Assembly (NCBI RefSeq): GCF_001557325.1
Contig: NZ_LSJS01000042.1
Coordinates: 1-15,364 of the forward strand
Source: Erythrobacter donghaensis
GTDB taxonomy: Bacteria > Pseudomonadota > Alphaproteobacteria > Sphingomonadales > Sphingomonadaceae
Length of the DNA stretch: 15,364 nucleotides
Direction: 5' to 3'
Each line of letters opens with the position of its first letter. Position 1 is the first letter of the stretch. Positions 6,003 through 13,067 of this stretch are shown here, in pieces. Below the pieces are notes generated by a model, which was not told the DNA's origin, did not search any database, and worked only from the letters and a program-made list of their open reading frames with translations. The translations under genes and the position numbers were made by a program.

Positions 6003-8437
6003 GCGGCCTCTCCTGCGGGCGCGGCGGCGGCGACCTCGGCTGCCGCGGCGGCGAGCGCGGCGAGCAGGCCCTCGCGGTCGTAGCGGTAGATGGTGTGCGA
6101 ACCCGCGGGCGCCTCGGGCTGGTCGCGCAGGCGGATGACGCGCGCAGGCAGCGCGCGGCCGAGCGTCTCGGCGACCTCGTAGACGTCCTCGAACAGGATC
6201 CCGATCGCCGCCTCCCCGGCCTCGGCGGGATCGACGATGTCGTAGCCTGCGGCGGTGACCAGCGGAGCAAGGATCGCGCGCGCCCATTCGCCGTCGGGCA
6301 GCGTGCAGCGCGGGCGCGCGGCGGTCTGCGGCGCCTCGCCGTGGCGGGCGAACAGGGCGTGCGCATCGATCAGGGTGGCAGGCGCGCCGCCGATCAGGGT
6401 GATCGCCTCGGCCAGCGGATCTTCGGGGACGGGGGTGAGGGCGTCGGTGAGTTCGACCGCATCCTCGACCTCGCGCACCGCATAGAGCAGCTCGCACGCG
6501 CCGTCCGACAGGCGCAGCAGGCGCACGCGGGCCTGCGTGAGCGGGGCCTCGGGCAGGCCGATGAGCGGCAGGATCAGTCCGTCGATCACCACCCGCGGGC
6601 GCGCGGCGGAGCGGTCGATCGCGGTCACCGGGGCGGTCTCGATGCGCTGCACCAGCTCGAGCCGCACCGCCGAGCGGCGTCCGGCGAAGTCGGTGAACAG
6701 CATTGCGCGGGTCGCTTGCGCGGCGGCGCGGCCCACCTCCTCGGCGAGCGGGCCGAGCACGCGGGTGCGGGCATCGGAGACCAGCGCGTGCTGGGCGGCG
6801 ATGTTGGCGACGTCGAGCAGCAGCACCGGGGTGCCGTCATCGAGCAGGGTCGAGCCGGCATAGAGCCCCGACTTCATCACCGCGGGCGCGAGCGGCTTGA
6901 CCACGAGGTCGCCGTTGTTGTGGATGCCCTCGACCGCGAGCGCGAAGAGATCGCCGCTGGCCAGGCGCAGCATGACGAGGGTGGGCTCCTTCGCCGCCTC
7001 GCCATCGGTCAGGCCGAGCACCGCGCCGAGCATCAGGCAGGGCACGCGCGCGCCGCGGAAGGTGACCAGCGCGGTCTCGCCCAAGCGGGTGAGATCGAGC
7101 GCGCGGGCCGAGCTCTGGACGATTTCCTCCACGTAGCTTTGCGGGATCGCGAAGCGGTGCCCGGCGACCTCGACCGTCACACCGGCGATGATGCTGAGGG
7201 TGAGGGGTATCTGGAGCGTGAAGGTGGTGCCCTCGCCGGGTACGCTGGCGACCTTGATCGAGCCGCCGACCTTTTCGAGGTTCTGGCGCACCACGTCCAG
7301 CCCGACGCCGCGCCCGGAGACGTTGCTGACGGTCTCGGCGGTGGAGAAGCCGGGCTCGAAGATGAGGTTCAGCACGCGGTCGCGGCTCAGCCCCGCGCGG
7401 TCCTGCGGCGCGACCAGACCCATCGCGACCGCCTTGGCCGCGATCCGCTCCTCGTCCAGTCCGCGCCCGTCGTCGGCGAGCACGATCGAGATGGTGTTGC
7501 CCGATTGCCGCGCGGCGATGGCGAGGAGGCCGATCTCGCGCTTGCCCTGCGCGAGCCGCGCGGACGGGCTCTCGATCCCGTGGTCGATGGCGTTCCTGAT
7601 GATGTGGGTGAGCGGATCGCGGATGGTCTCGATCATCTCGCGGTCGAGTTCGACGTCGCCCCCGTCGAGGTCGACCATCACCTGCTTGCCGAGTTCGGCG
7701 GAGAGGTCGCGCACCAGGCGGGGCAGGGCGCCGAACAGCGTCTCGATGCGCTGCATCCGCATCCGCGTGATCGCGTCGCGCACGTCGGAGAGGATGGTGG
7801 TGAGGCGCTCGAAGGGGCCGTCGATGGTCGGCTGGTTGCCCGCCTGCCTGAGGCGGTGGGCAAGATCGTTGCGCGCGAGCACCATGTCGGAAACGCCGCT
7901 CATCACCCGGTCGAGCAGTTCCACGGGAAGGCGGATGGTGCGCTGCGCATCGGCGCGGCGTGCGAAGGTAATGGCCTCTTCATTGGCGGGTAGTTGCACG
8001 TTTTGGGGGGCTACTTCCTGACCGGGCCTCGACTTGTCGTCCGCGAGCGCCGCTTCGGCGTATGTTTCACGTGAAACATCGAGCTCGGCGATCAGCGCCT
8101 CGTCGCCGCCCTCGGGAAACACCTCGCCCGCCTCGATCGCGTCGATCATCGCCGCGATCCGGTCGATGATCGCGAGCACCGCGGTCACCAGCGGCCCGTC
8201 GGCCTCGCGCCGCCCGGCGCGGCAATCGGCGAGCGCGTCCTCGGCGGCGTGGCTGAGGCTGGCGAGGCGGGGGAAATCGAAGAAGCCGCAATTGCCCTTG
8301 ACCGTATGGACGAAGCGGAAGATCGCATCGAGCCGCGCGCGATCGGCCGGGTCGGCTTCCCAGGCGACGAGTTCGCCGCCGGTGGCCTCCAGCATCTCGC
8401 GGGTCTCGGCGATGAATTCCGCCAGCAGGTCGTCCAT
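5999..8437 (-). CDS. cheA: Chemotaxis histidine kinase CheA with extra C-terminal domains
   Basis: CheA is the cytoplasmic histidine kinase of the receptor array; it passes phosphate to CheY and CheB. The 812-residue product has an N-terminal HPt domain with phospho-acceptor H44 in FVHTVKG, then a linker (about 110-165) with no recognisable P2 CheY-binding domain, and a dimerisation helix pair from about 165. The ATPase domain carries N box HIIRNAIDHGIE at 278-289, DDGRGLD at 322-328, EPGFST at 361-366 and GRGVGLD at 375-381. A CheW-like P5 domain spans about 412-550. A second CheW-like segment lies at about 577-665, and a receiver-like tail at about 708-800 appears to lack phospho-acceptor residues. 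Such C-terminal extensions occur in alphaproteobacterial CheA proteins. The ATG follows AAGGG at a long spacing of about 11 nt. The gene heads the operon and carries a perfect parS palindrome in its linker. Confidence 0.95.
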   Translation of the reverse strand: MDDLLAEFIAETREMLEATGGELVAWEADPADRARLDAIFRFVHTVKGNCGFFDFPRLASLSHAAEDALADCRAGRREADGPLVTAVLAIIDRIAAMIDAIEAGEVFPEGGDEALIAELDVSRETYAEAALADDKSRPGQEVAPQNVQLPANEEAITFARRADAQRTIRLPVELLDRVMSGVSDMVLARNDLAHRLRQAGNQPTIDGPFERLTTILSDVRDAITRMRMQRIETLFGALPRLVRDLSAELGKQVMVDLDGGDVELDREMIETIRDPLTHIIRNAIDHGIESPSARLAQGKREIGLLAIAARQSGNTISIVLADDGRGLDEERIAAKAVAMGLVAPQDRAGLSRDRVLNLIFEPGFSTAETVSNVSGRGVGLDVVRQNLEKVGGSIKVASVPGEGTTFTLQIPLTLSIIAGVTVEVAGHRFAIPQSYVEEIVQSSARALDLTRLGETALVTFRGARVPCLMLGAVLGLTDGEAAKEPTLVMLRLASGDLFALAVEGIHNNGDLVVKPLAPAVMKSGLYAGSTLLDDGTPVLLLDVANIAAQHALVSDARTRVLGPLAEEVGRAAAQATRAMLFTDFAGRRSAVRLELVQRIETAPVTAIDRSAARPRVVIDGLILPLIGLPEAPLTQARVRLLRLSDGACELLYAVREVEDAVELTDALTPVPEDPLAEAITLIGGAPATLIDAHALFARHGEAPQTAARPRCTLPDGEWARAILAPLVTAAGYDIVDPAEAGEAAIGILFEDVYEVAETLGRALPARVIRLRDQPEAPAGSHTIYRYDREGLLAALAAAAAEVAAAAPAGEAA
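8063..8078. promoter_or_regulatory. parS: parS, ParB (Spo0J) binding site inside cheA
   Basis: The 16-bp sequence TGTTTCACGTGAAACA is a perfect palindrome, extended to 18 bp by flanking A and T (8062-8079). It matches the conserved chromosomal parS consensus bound by ParB in most bacteria, including Caulobacter. ParB loads here, uses CTP to slide and spread, and works with ParA and SMC to segregate the origin region. The site lies in the poorly conserved linker of cheA and is read on the minus strand as codons 121-125 (V S R E T). The codons GTT, TCA, CGT, GAA and ACA are AT-rich compared with the surrounding gene, as expected if the DNA site rather than the protein is under selection. No parA or parB gene is in the window. 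The exact match is seen; in vivo binding is inferred. Confidence 0.88.
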
Positions 8438-8501
8438 CGGTAAGCGCGCCCTTATTGCCCTTTCGCGGCCACGCTATGCGGCAGGGTTGGTTAACAAGCG
8501 C
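8438..8501 (-). promoter_or_regulatory. Short gap upstream of cheA, possible promoter region
   Basis: This 64-nt gap between the MATE gene stop and the cheA ATG is the only place for a promoter directly before the che operon. It contains GTTAAC (8490-8495) inside a TTGTTAACCAA stretch on the minus strand, which resembles half of a CtrA-type TTAA-N7-TTAA site, but the second half is missing. No convincing -35/-10 pair or terminator was seen, so read-through from the MATE gene is also possible. Confidence 0.25.
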
Positions 8502-9884
8502 CTAGCGCCCCGCCTCCCTTGCTGCCACGAGGCGGGCGTGGCGCACGAAGACATAGCGCACCAGCACCAGCGCCGAGACCGCGCCGAACAGGTTGGCGGC
8601 CAGTTCCGCGGTGTAGATCGCCGCCGATCCCATCCCCGGCTGCAGCACCAGCGCCACCGGCAGCATCACCAGGAACACCCGCGTCACCGATTGCGCGAGG
8701 GCAAAGCTCGCCCGGTCGACCGCGTTCATGATCCCGTTGCCGACGATCAAGAGGCCGAAGCCCGCATAGCCCCAGGCGGCGATCTTGAGGTAGAGGTCGA
8801 ACTCGCGCACCACCGCGGGCTCCTCGGTGAACACCCGCCCCAGGCTCGCGCCCGCCGCCATCATCGTGCCGGCGACGAGCAGCCCCCACACGATGCAGAA
8901 GCCGAAGGCGTATGCCACCGCCTCGGCGGCGCGGCTCTGGCGGCCCGCGCCCCAGTTCTGCCCGACGATCGCCCCGATCGCCCCCGACAGGCCGAGCAGC
9001 GGCACCAGCACGAGGCTCTGAAGTCGCCCCGCCGCGCCGAAGCCCGCCACCGCCGCCTCGCCCTCGAGCGCGACGAGGCCGGTCAGCACGGCAAGGCCGA
9101 GCGGGTTGATCGCGTTGGAGAAGGCCGCCGGAAGCCCGACGCGGATGATCGCCCGTGCCGGATCGATCAGGTCGCAGTTCCTGAGCAGGCCGAGGTCGAG
9201 CGGCAGCGGGGTGCCGCGCAGCAGCCACACGGCGCATGCCACCCCCATTGCCCAGCCGATCCCGGTCGCATAGGCCGAGCCGGCGATGCCGTATCCCTCG
9301 AACCCGAAGGCCCCGGTGATCAGGATCGGGTTGAGCACCCAGTTGGCCGCGGCATAGACGATCGAGACCGTGCTGGTGCGCTTGGCCTCGCCCTGTCCGC
9401 GCAGCACGCCGTTGAAGCCCATGATCGCAAGGCTCAGCGGGAAGCTCGCCGCGTAGGGTGTCATGTAGGCGTGGATGAGCGGCATGAGGTGCGCGGGTGC
9501 GTTCATCAGCGCGAAGATCGCGTCGCTCGCCAGCCACAGCGCAGCGCCCATCACCAGCCCGCAGGCGCAGGCAAACACGATCCCGAAATTGGCGCGGCGC
9601 GCGGCCTTCGCCAGGTCGCCTTCGCCGAGCGCGCGGGCGACCACCGAATTGATCCCGACCATCACGCCGACGCCCAGCGAGGTGGCGGCGACCGAGACCG
9701 GGAAGATGAAGCTGATCGCCGCCAGCGGCGCAGGCCCGAGCTGGCCGACGAAATAGGCGTCGATGATCCCCACCGACATGATCGCCGCCACGCCGATCAC
9801 CGCGGGCAGGGTCTGGCTGACCAGATGGCCGGGGATGCTGCCGGTCACGAGGCGCGCAGGGATCGAAGGGGCGGCGGAAGACAT
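8502..9884 (-). CDS. MATE family multidrug/toxic compound efflux transporter
   Basis: This is a 460-residue inner-membrane antiporter of the MATE family, which exports cationic drugs or metabolites in exchange for Na+ or H+. The length and the run of about twelve hydrophobic segments fit the family. Recognisable features are the first-helix region SQTLPAVIGVAAIMSVGIID, the conserved ARALGEGD turn after the second helix, and FNGVLRGQGEAKR in the middle loop, which matches the usual RGQG motif. The second half repeats the pattern (VGQNWGAGRQSRA). I chose the ATG at 9884 because the protein then opens just before the first helix; the open frame continues upstream but overlaps the divergent aldolase gene. 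The ribosome site is weak (GGGCGAG). It is transcribed away from the aldolase gene and ends 64 nt before cheA. The substrate cannot be told from sequence. Confidence 0.92.
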   Translation of the reverse strand: MSSAAPSIPARLVTGSIPGHLVSQTLPAVIGVAAIMSVGIIDAYFVGQLGPAPLAAISFIFPVSVAATSLGVGVMVGINSVVARALGEGDLAKAARRANFGIVFACACGLVMGAALWLASDAIFALMNAPAHLMPLIHAYMTPYAASFPLSLAIMGFNGVLRGQGEAKRTSTVSIVYAAANWVLNPILITGAFGFEGYGIAGSAYATGIGWAMGVACAVWLLRGTPLPLDLGLLRNCDLIDPARAIIRVGLPAAFSNAINPLGLAVLTGLVALEGEAAVAGFGAAGRLQSLVLVPLLGLSGAIGAIVGQNWGAGRQSRAAEAVAYAFGFCIVWGLLVAGTMMAAGASLGRVFTEEPAVVREFDLYLKIAAWGYAGFGLLIVGNGIMNAVDRASFALAQSVTRVFLVMLPVALVLQPGMGSAAIYTAELAANLFGAVSALVLVRYVFVRHARLVAAREAGR

Positions 9885-9918
9885 GCTCGCCCATGGGCCT
9901 AGCCGGGCGGGGCGAGCC

Positions 9919-9948
9919 TTGCAAAGCATTCCCACGGCGTGCGATAGC
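9919..9948 (+). promoter_or_regulatory. Candidate promoter of the aldolase operon
   Basis: In the 94-nt divergent gap, TTGCAA (9919-9924) and GATAGC (9943-9948) are separated by 18 bases and lie 30 nt before the ATG. Both boxes are only partial matches to the sigma-70 consensus, so this is a weak call. The divergent MATE promoter must lie in the same gap but could not be assigned. Confidence 0.3.
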
Positions 9949-9965
9949 ATGCGCGAGAACAGGAA

Positions 9966-9971
9966 AGAGGA
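9966..9971 (+). promoter_or_regulatory. Ribosome binding site of the aldolase gene
   Basis: AGAGGA lies seven bases before the ATG at 9979, inside a purine-rich stretch starting at 9961. It supports this ATG over the upstream in-frame start codons that the longer open frame offers. Confidence 0.7.
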
Positions 9972-9978
9972 TCGGCCC

Positions 9979-10743
9979 ATGGCAACCCAGCTCAAACCCG
10001 GCATCGAATGCAGCAAGGAAGAATGGCAGGCGCGGCTCGACCTTGCCGCCTGCTACCGCATCTTCGACCACCTCGGCTGGTCGGAATCGATCTACAACCA
10101 CATCTCGCTGAAGGTGCCGGGGGAAACCGACACCTTCCTGATCAACCCCTTCGGGCTGCTCTACAGCGAAGTCACCGCGAGCAACCTCGTGAAGATCGAC
10201 GTCGAAGGCAACAATGTCGGCGGCTCGCCCTACATGGTGAACAAGGCGGGCTTCACCCAGCACGCCTATTTCCACAAGCACCTCGGCGGCCGGGCGGATG
10301 CGATCTGCCACGTCCACACCACGGCGACCATGGCCGTGGCGAGCCACAAGGACGGGCTGCTGCCGACCAATTTCTACGCCTGCAACTTCCAGGGCCAGAT
10401 CGGCTATCACGATTTCGAGGGCGTCACCGTGCGCCCCGAGGAGGGCGAGCGGCTGGTGCAGAATCTCGGCAACCACACCATCCTGATGCTGCGCAATCAC
10501 GGCCCGGTGGTGATGGACCGCACGATCCAGGGGATGTTCGTCAAGATGTGGGCCTTGCAGCGCGCTTGCGAGATCCAGGTGGCGACGCTTTCGATGGGCG
10601 ATCCGGTGCTGGTGCCGCAATCGGTGGTCGACGTGCACCAGCGCGACCTCTCGGTGATGCAGGGTCAGGGCGGCGCGGGGCTGTTCGATTTCGAGGCGTG
10701 GAAGCGCCGGATCGACAAGATCGACGACAGCTGGCGCCAGTAA
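9979..10743 (+). CDS. Class II aldolase/adducin family protein
   Basis: This 254-residue cytoplasmic protein has the class II aldolase/adducin fold, a family that includes zinc-dependent sugar-phosphate aldolases, epimerases and proteins of unknown role. The metal-binding histidines are present: H111 and H113 in CHVHTTATMAVAS and H174 in LRNHGPVV. The glutamate that acts as the catalytic base in fuculose-phosphate aldolase is replaced, with Q94 in its place (FTQHAYFHKH). This fits the adducin-like subfamily, where the reaction is generally unknown. The substrate loop YNHISLKVPG at 39-48 is conserved. Length is typical. The start has a good ribosome site. It is the first gene of a close plus-strand set with the (2Fe-2S) protein (19-nt gap) and the ArsC-type gene. 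The family is sure; the activity is not. Confidence 0.92.
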   Translation: MATQLKPGIECSKEEWQARLDLAACYRIFDHLGWSESIYNHISLKVPGETDTFLINPFGLLYSEVTASNLVKIDVEGNNVGGSPYMVNKAGFTQHAYFHKHLGGRADAICHVHTTATMAVASHKDGLLPTNFYACNFQGQIGYHDFEGVTVRPEEGERLVQNLGNHTILMLRNHGPVVMDRTIQGMFVKMWALQRACEIQVATLSMGDPVLVPQSVVDVHQRDLSVMQGQGGAGLFDFEAWKRRIDKIDDSWRQ

Positions 10744-10762
10744 CTTCCTGTAAGGCATCCCC

Positions 10763-11314
10763 ATGTCGCGCATGACCGTCAATGATCGGCCGGTCGAGTT
10801 CGACCTCGATCCGCGCATGCCGCTGCTCTACGCGCTGAGGGAGGCAATGAACCTCACCGGCACCAAGGCCTGCGGGGGCGGGAGCGACTGCTCGGGCGCG
10901 TGCATGGTGCTGGTCGACGGGGTGGCGCTGCGCTCCTGCGCGATCACGCTGGCGGAGGCCGAGGGACGGCTGATCACCACGATCGAGGGGCTGAGTCGCG
11001 ACCGCTCGCACCCTGTGCAGCAAGCGATGGTGGCGCAGCAGGCGGTGCAATGCGGCTATTGCACGCCGGGGATGGTGATCGCGCTCGCCGCGCTGCTCCA
11101 GCGCAACGCGGCGCCGACGCAGGCCGACATCGAGGCGGCGGTGCCCAACCTGTGCCGCTGCGGGGTCTATCCGCGGCTCGTCAAGGTGATCGAGCAGGCG
11201 GGCCGCGTGGCGGCGCGGCAGGAGCGGGTGAGCGCCGCCCCCGCGCCGGGGATCAGCCCCGAGGACGCGGCCAAGGCCGTGCCCGCCTTGCGGGTGCCGG
11301 GCGAAGGGGAGTGA
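10763..11314 (+). CDS. (2Fe-2S)-binding protein, molybdenum hydroxylase small-subunit type
   Basis: This 183-residue protein resembles the small subunits of xanthine dehydrogenase-type enzymes (CoxS, IorA), which carry two [2Fe-2S] clusters and pass electrons from the molybdenum site. The ferredoxin-like N-terminal domain holds C37, C43, C47 and C59, and the C-terminal helical domain holds CGYC (C97, C100) and CRC (C131, C133). The second cluster motif is nearly canonical. The first is odd: cysteine spacing is x5, x3, x11 rather than the usual x4, x2, x11, because of two one-residue insertions (ACGGGSDCSGACMVL). No molybdopterin or FAD subunit gene is adjacent, so it is an orphan here. About 35 residues of Pro/Ala-rich tail follow the cluster domain. 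TAAGG lies seven bases before the ATG. It is probably co-transcribed with the aldolase gene and arsC. Confidence 0.88.
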   Translation: MSRMTVNDRPVEFDLDPRMPLLYALREAMNLTGTKACGGGSDCSGACMVLVDGVALRSCAITLAEAEGRLITTIEGLSRDRSHPVQQAMVAQQAVQCGYCTPGMVIALAALLQRNAAPTQADIEAAVPNLCRCGVYPRLVKVIEQAGRVAARQERVSAAPAPGISPEDAAKAVPALRVPGEGE

Positions 11315-11315
11315 G

Positions 11316-11669
11316 ATGGCGAAGACGAAGGCGACGATCTGGCACAACCCGGCCTGCGGCACCTCGAGGAAGACGCTGGCGATCCTCGAGGCGCTCTCGG
11401 GTGTGGAACTGACGGTGGTCGAGTACCTGAAGACGCCGCCCTCGGCCGAAAAGCTGGCGCAGCTCTACCACGATGGCGGGATCACGCCGCAGCAGGGGTT
11501 GCGGCTGCGCGGCACGGACGCGGTCGAGCGGGGTTTGCCTGAGGCTGACGATGCGACGGTGCTCGCGGCTATGGTCGCGGACCCTATCCTGATCGAGCGG
11601 CCGCTGGTCGAGACGGACAAGGGGGTGCGGCTGTGTCGCCCTCAGGACAAGGTGCTGGAGATCCTCTAG
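11316..11669 (+). CDS. arsC: Arsenate reductase, glutaredoxin-dependent ArsC type
   Basis: ArsC of this thioredoxin-fold family reduces arsenate to arsenite using glutathione and glutaredoxin. The 117-residue product has the normal length. The active-site cysteine is C14 in HNPACGTSRKTL, and the arginines that bind arsenate in the plasmid R773 enzyme have likely counterparts at R65, R95 (IERPLVET) and R108 (LCRPQDKV). It begins one base after the stop of the (2Fe-2S) gene, with AAGGGGAG four bases before the ATG. No arsR, arsB or acr3 is in the window, so a house-keeping or other thiol-reductase role is possible; members of this family are often annotated only as ArsC family. Its stop codon shares a CTAG with the convergent MFS gene. 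Confidence 0.88.
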   Translation: MAKTKATIWHNPACGTSRKTLAILEALSGVELTVVEYLKTPPSAEKLAQLYHDGGITPQQGLRLRGTDAVERGLPEADDATVLAAMVADPILIERPLVETDKGVRLCRPQDKVLEIL

Positions 11670-13039
11670 CTCCGGTCGGTGGTGAGGGTTCGGTCTGACT
11701 GCAACCGCAGCCACCCATGCACCAGCACCACGGCGCACAGGGCGACGATCAGCCCGAAGCCGAGCCAGTCAGAGGTGCCGTAGAGCCAGACGCCGAGCGC
11801 CGGGGCGTAGATGTAGGAAGCGCCTGTGAGGCTGGCGACGATGCCCGAGGCCTGCCCCTGCTCGGCGCGGGTGACGGCGAGCGAGGTGCCGGCGGTGGTG
11901 CCCGGGCGGAACAGGCCGAAGCCCAGCGAAGCGATGGCGTATCCGAGCGCGATCAGGTGGAGGTCGCCCGCAACGCCGAGGATGGCGGTGCCGATGGCGG
12001 CAGCGGTGATGCCCCACAGCGTCGCCGCGCGCGGACCGAGGTCGAAGCGCGGGATCAGGCCCCACTGCGCGAGCAGGGTCGCGATCGCGCCGCTCATGAG
12101 GACGAGGCCGATGGGCCCCGCGCCCGCGTCAGGCGTGTCGCGCAGGCCCAGCCGGTCGAGCACGAGGAAGCCCGCGATGCCCTGCACCATCGCCTGCGCG
12201 TGGCCGCCGACGAGACCGGCGAAGACCCAGGGGCGCAGCCGCGGGTCGCGCCAGGTGAGGCGGGGCGGGTCGGTGTCGGCGGCCGCGGCGGCGTCCTCGG
12301 CCTCGCTGGTCTCGCCCGGATCGGCCGGGGCGCCCGAGGCGCTGGCGTAGGGGGCGGGCGTGCCCCGCGCGGCGAAGCGCGGCTCGTCATCGGGCAGGCG
12401 CAGGCGCAGCAGGACGAGCGCGACCACGCCGATGGCGGCGAAGGCGAGGAAGGGCCCGGTCAGGCCCAGCCCGAGGAACGGCACCACCATCAGCGGTGCC
12501 AGCGCGGGGCCGATCACCGTGCCGAGCCCGAAGCTCGAGGCGATCAGCGAGAGCGCCTGGGTGCGGGTGGCTCTCGGCGTGCGCGAGGCGACATAGGCCT
12601 GCACCGCGGGCGGCGCGGCGCTCCCGAAGCCGCCGTAGAGGCTGCGCGCGGCGGCGAACAGGATGAGCGTCCAGAAGGCGGTGATCCATCCCGAGAGCCC
12701 CGCCCACAGCGCCGCGCCGCACAGCACGAAGGAGGTGATGAAGCCCGCCAGCCCCAGCGCCATCATCGCCTTGCGCCCGCGCTTGTCCGACCGCCGCGCC
12801 CAGAACGGGGCGCACACCACCCACAGCAGCGCCGACCACGAATAGGCGAGGCTGATCCACACGTCCTCGACCTTCAATGCGGTGCCGATCGAGGGCATCA
12901 CCGATTGCATCGCGGTGTTGCCGGCGGCCGTCACCAGCATCACCATGAACAGCAGCGCCATGCGCGAAGGCGGGATCGCGCTGGTGCTACCGGCGGCAGG
13001 CGCGCCGGTTCGGGTCAGGTCGGGATCGGTCTCGGCCAT
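11666..13039 (-). CDS. Major facilitator superfamily transporter
   Basis: This 457-residue inner-membrane protein has about twelve hydrophobic helices in two halves, as expected for an MFS exporter. Motif A is clear in the loop after the second helix ([13 protein letters not shown], 81-93), and a motif C-like [12 protein letters not shown] at 171-182 suggests a drug:H+ antiporter type. The central cytoplasmic loop (about 214-270) is long, rich in Ala, Pro, Asp and Glu, and probably unstructured. I took the ATG at 13039, with GGGAGG about 10 nt upstream, because the protein then has a short polar leader before the first helix; an upstream extension reads as Arg/Ser-rich noise overlapping the preceding gene. 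It lies 28 nt after the six-helix membrane protein gene and is likely co-transcribed with it. The substrate is unknown; proximity to arsC is not evidence of arsenic export, as the genes converge. Confidence 0.9.
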   Translation of the reverse strand: MAETDPDLTRTGAPAAGSTSAIPPSRMALLFMVMLVTAAGNTAMQSVMPSIGTALKVEDVWISLAYSWSALLWVVCAPFWARRSDKRGRKAMMALGLAGFITSFVLCGAALWAGLSGWITAFWTLILFAAARSLYGGFGSAAPPAVQAYVASRTPRATRTQALSLIASSFGLGTVIGPALAPLMVVPFLGLGLTGPFLAFAAIGVVALVLLRLRLPDDEPRFAARGTPAPYASASGAPADPGETSEAEDAAAAADTDPPRLTWRDPRLRPWVFAGLVGGHAQAMVQGIAGFLVLDRLGLRDTPDAGAGPIGLVLMSGAIATLLAQWGLIPRFDLGPRAATLWGITAAAIGTAILGVAGDLHLIALGYAIASLGFGLFRPGTTAGTSLAVTRAEQGQASGIVASLTGASYIYAPALGVWLYGTSDWLGFGLIVALCAVVLVHGWLRLQSDRTLTTDRS

Positions 13040-13067
13040 GACGTGCCTGCCTCCCTCTGCCGGGCGG

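Noticed and set aside
6095..7993. Long plus-strand open frame opposite cheA
   Set aside because: The minus strand encodes a full CheA with all kinase motifs; the antisense product shows no recognisable family.
8490..8495. GTTAAC before cheA as a CtrA site
   Set aside because: Only one half of the TTAA-N7-TTAA pattern is present, so it is mentioned only as a weak possibility.
8491..10818. Long minus-strand frame spanning the MATE gene region and the aldolase gene
   Set aside because: It is out of frame with the MATE protein, has no domain, and runs antisense through the aldolase gene.
11316..13039. arsC and the MFS gene as an arsenic resistance unit
   Set aside because: The genes converge rather than form an operon, no arsR or known arsenite exporter is present, and the transporter resembles general MFS drug antiporters.
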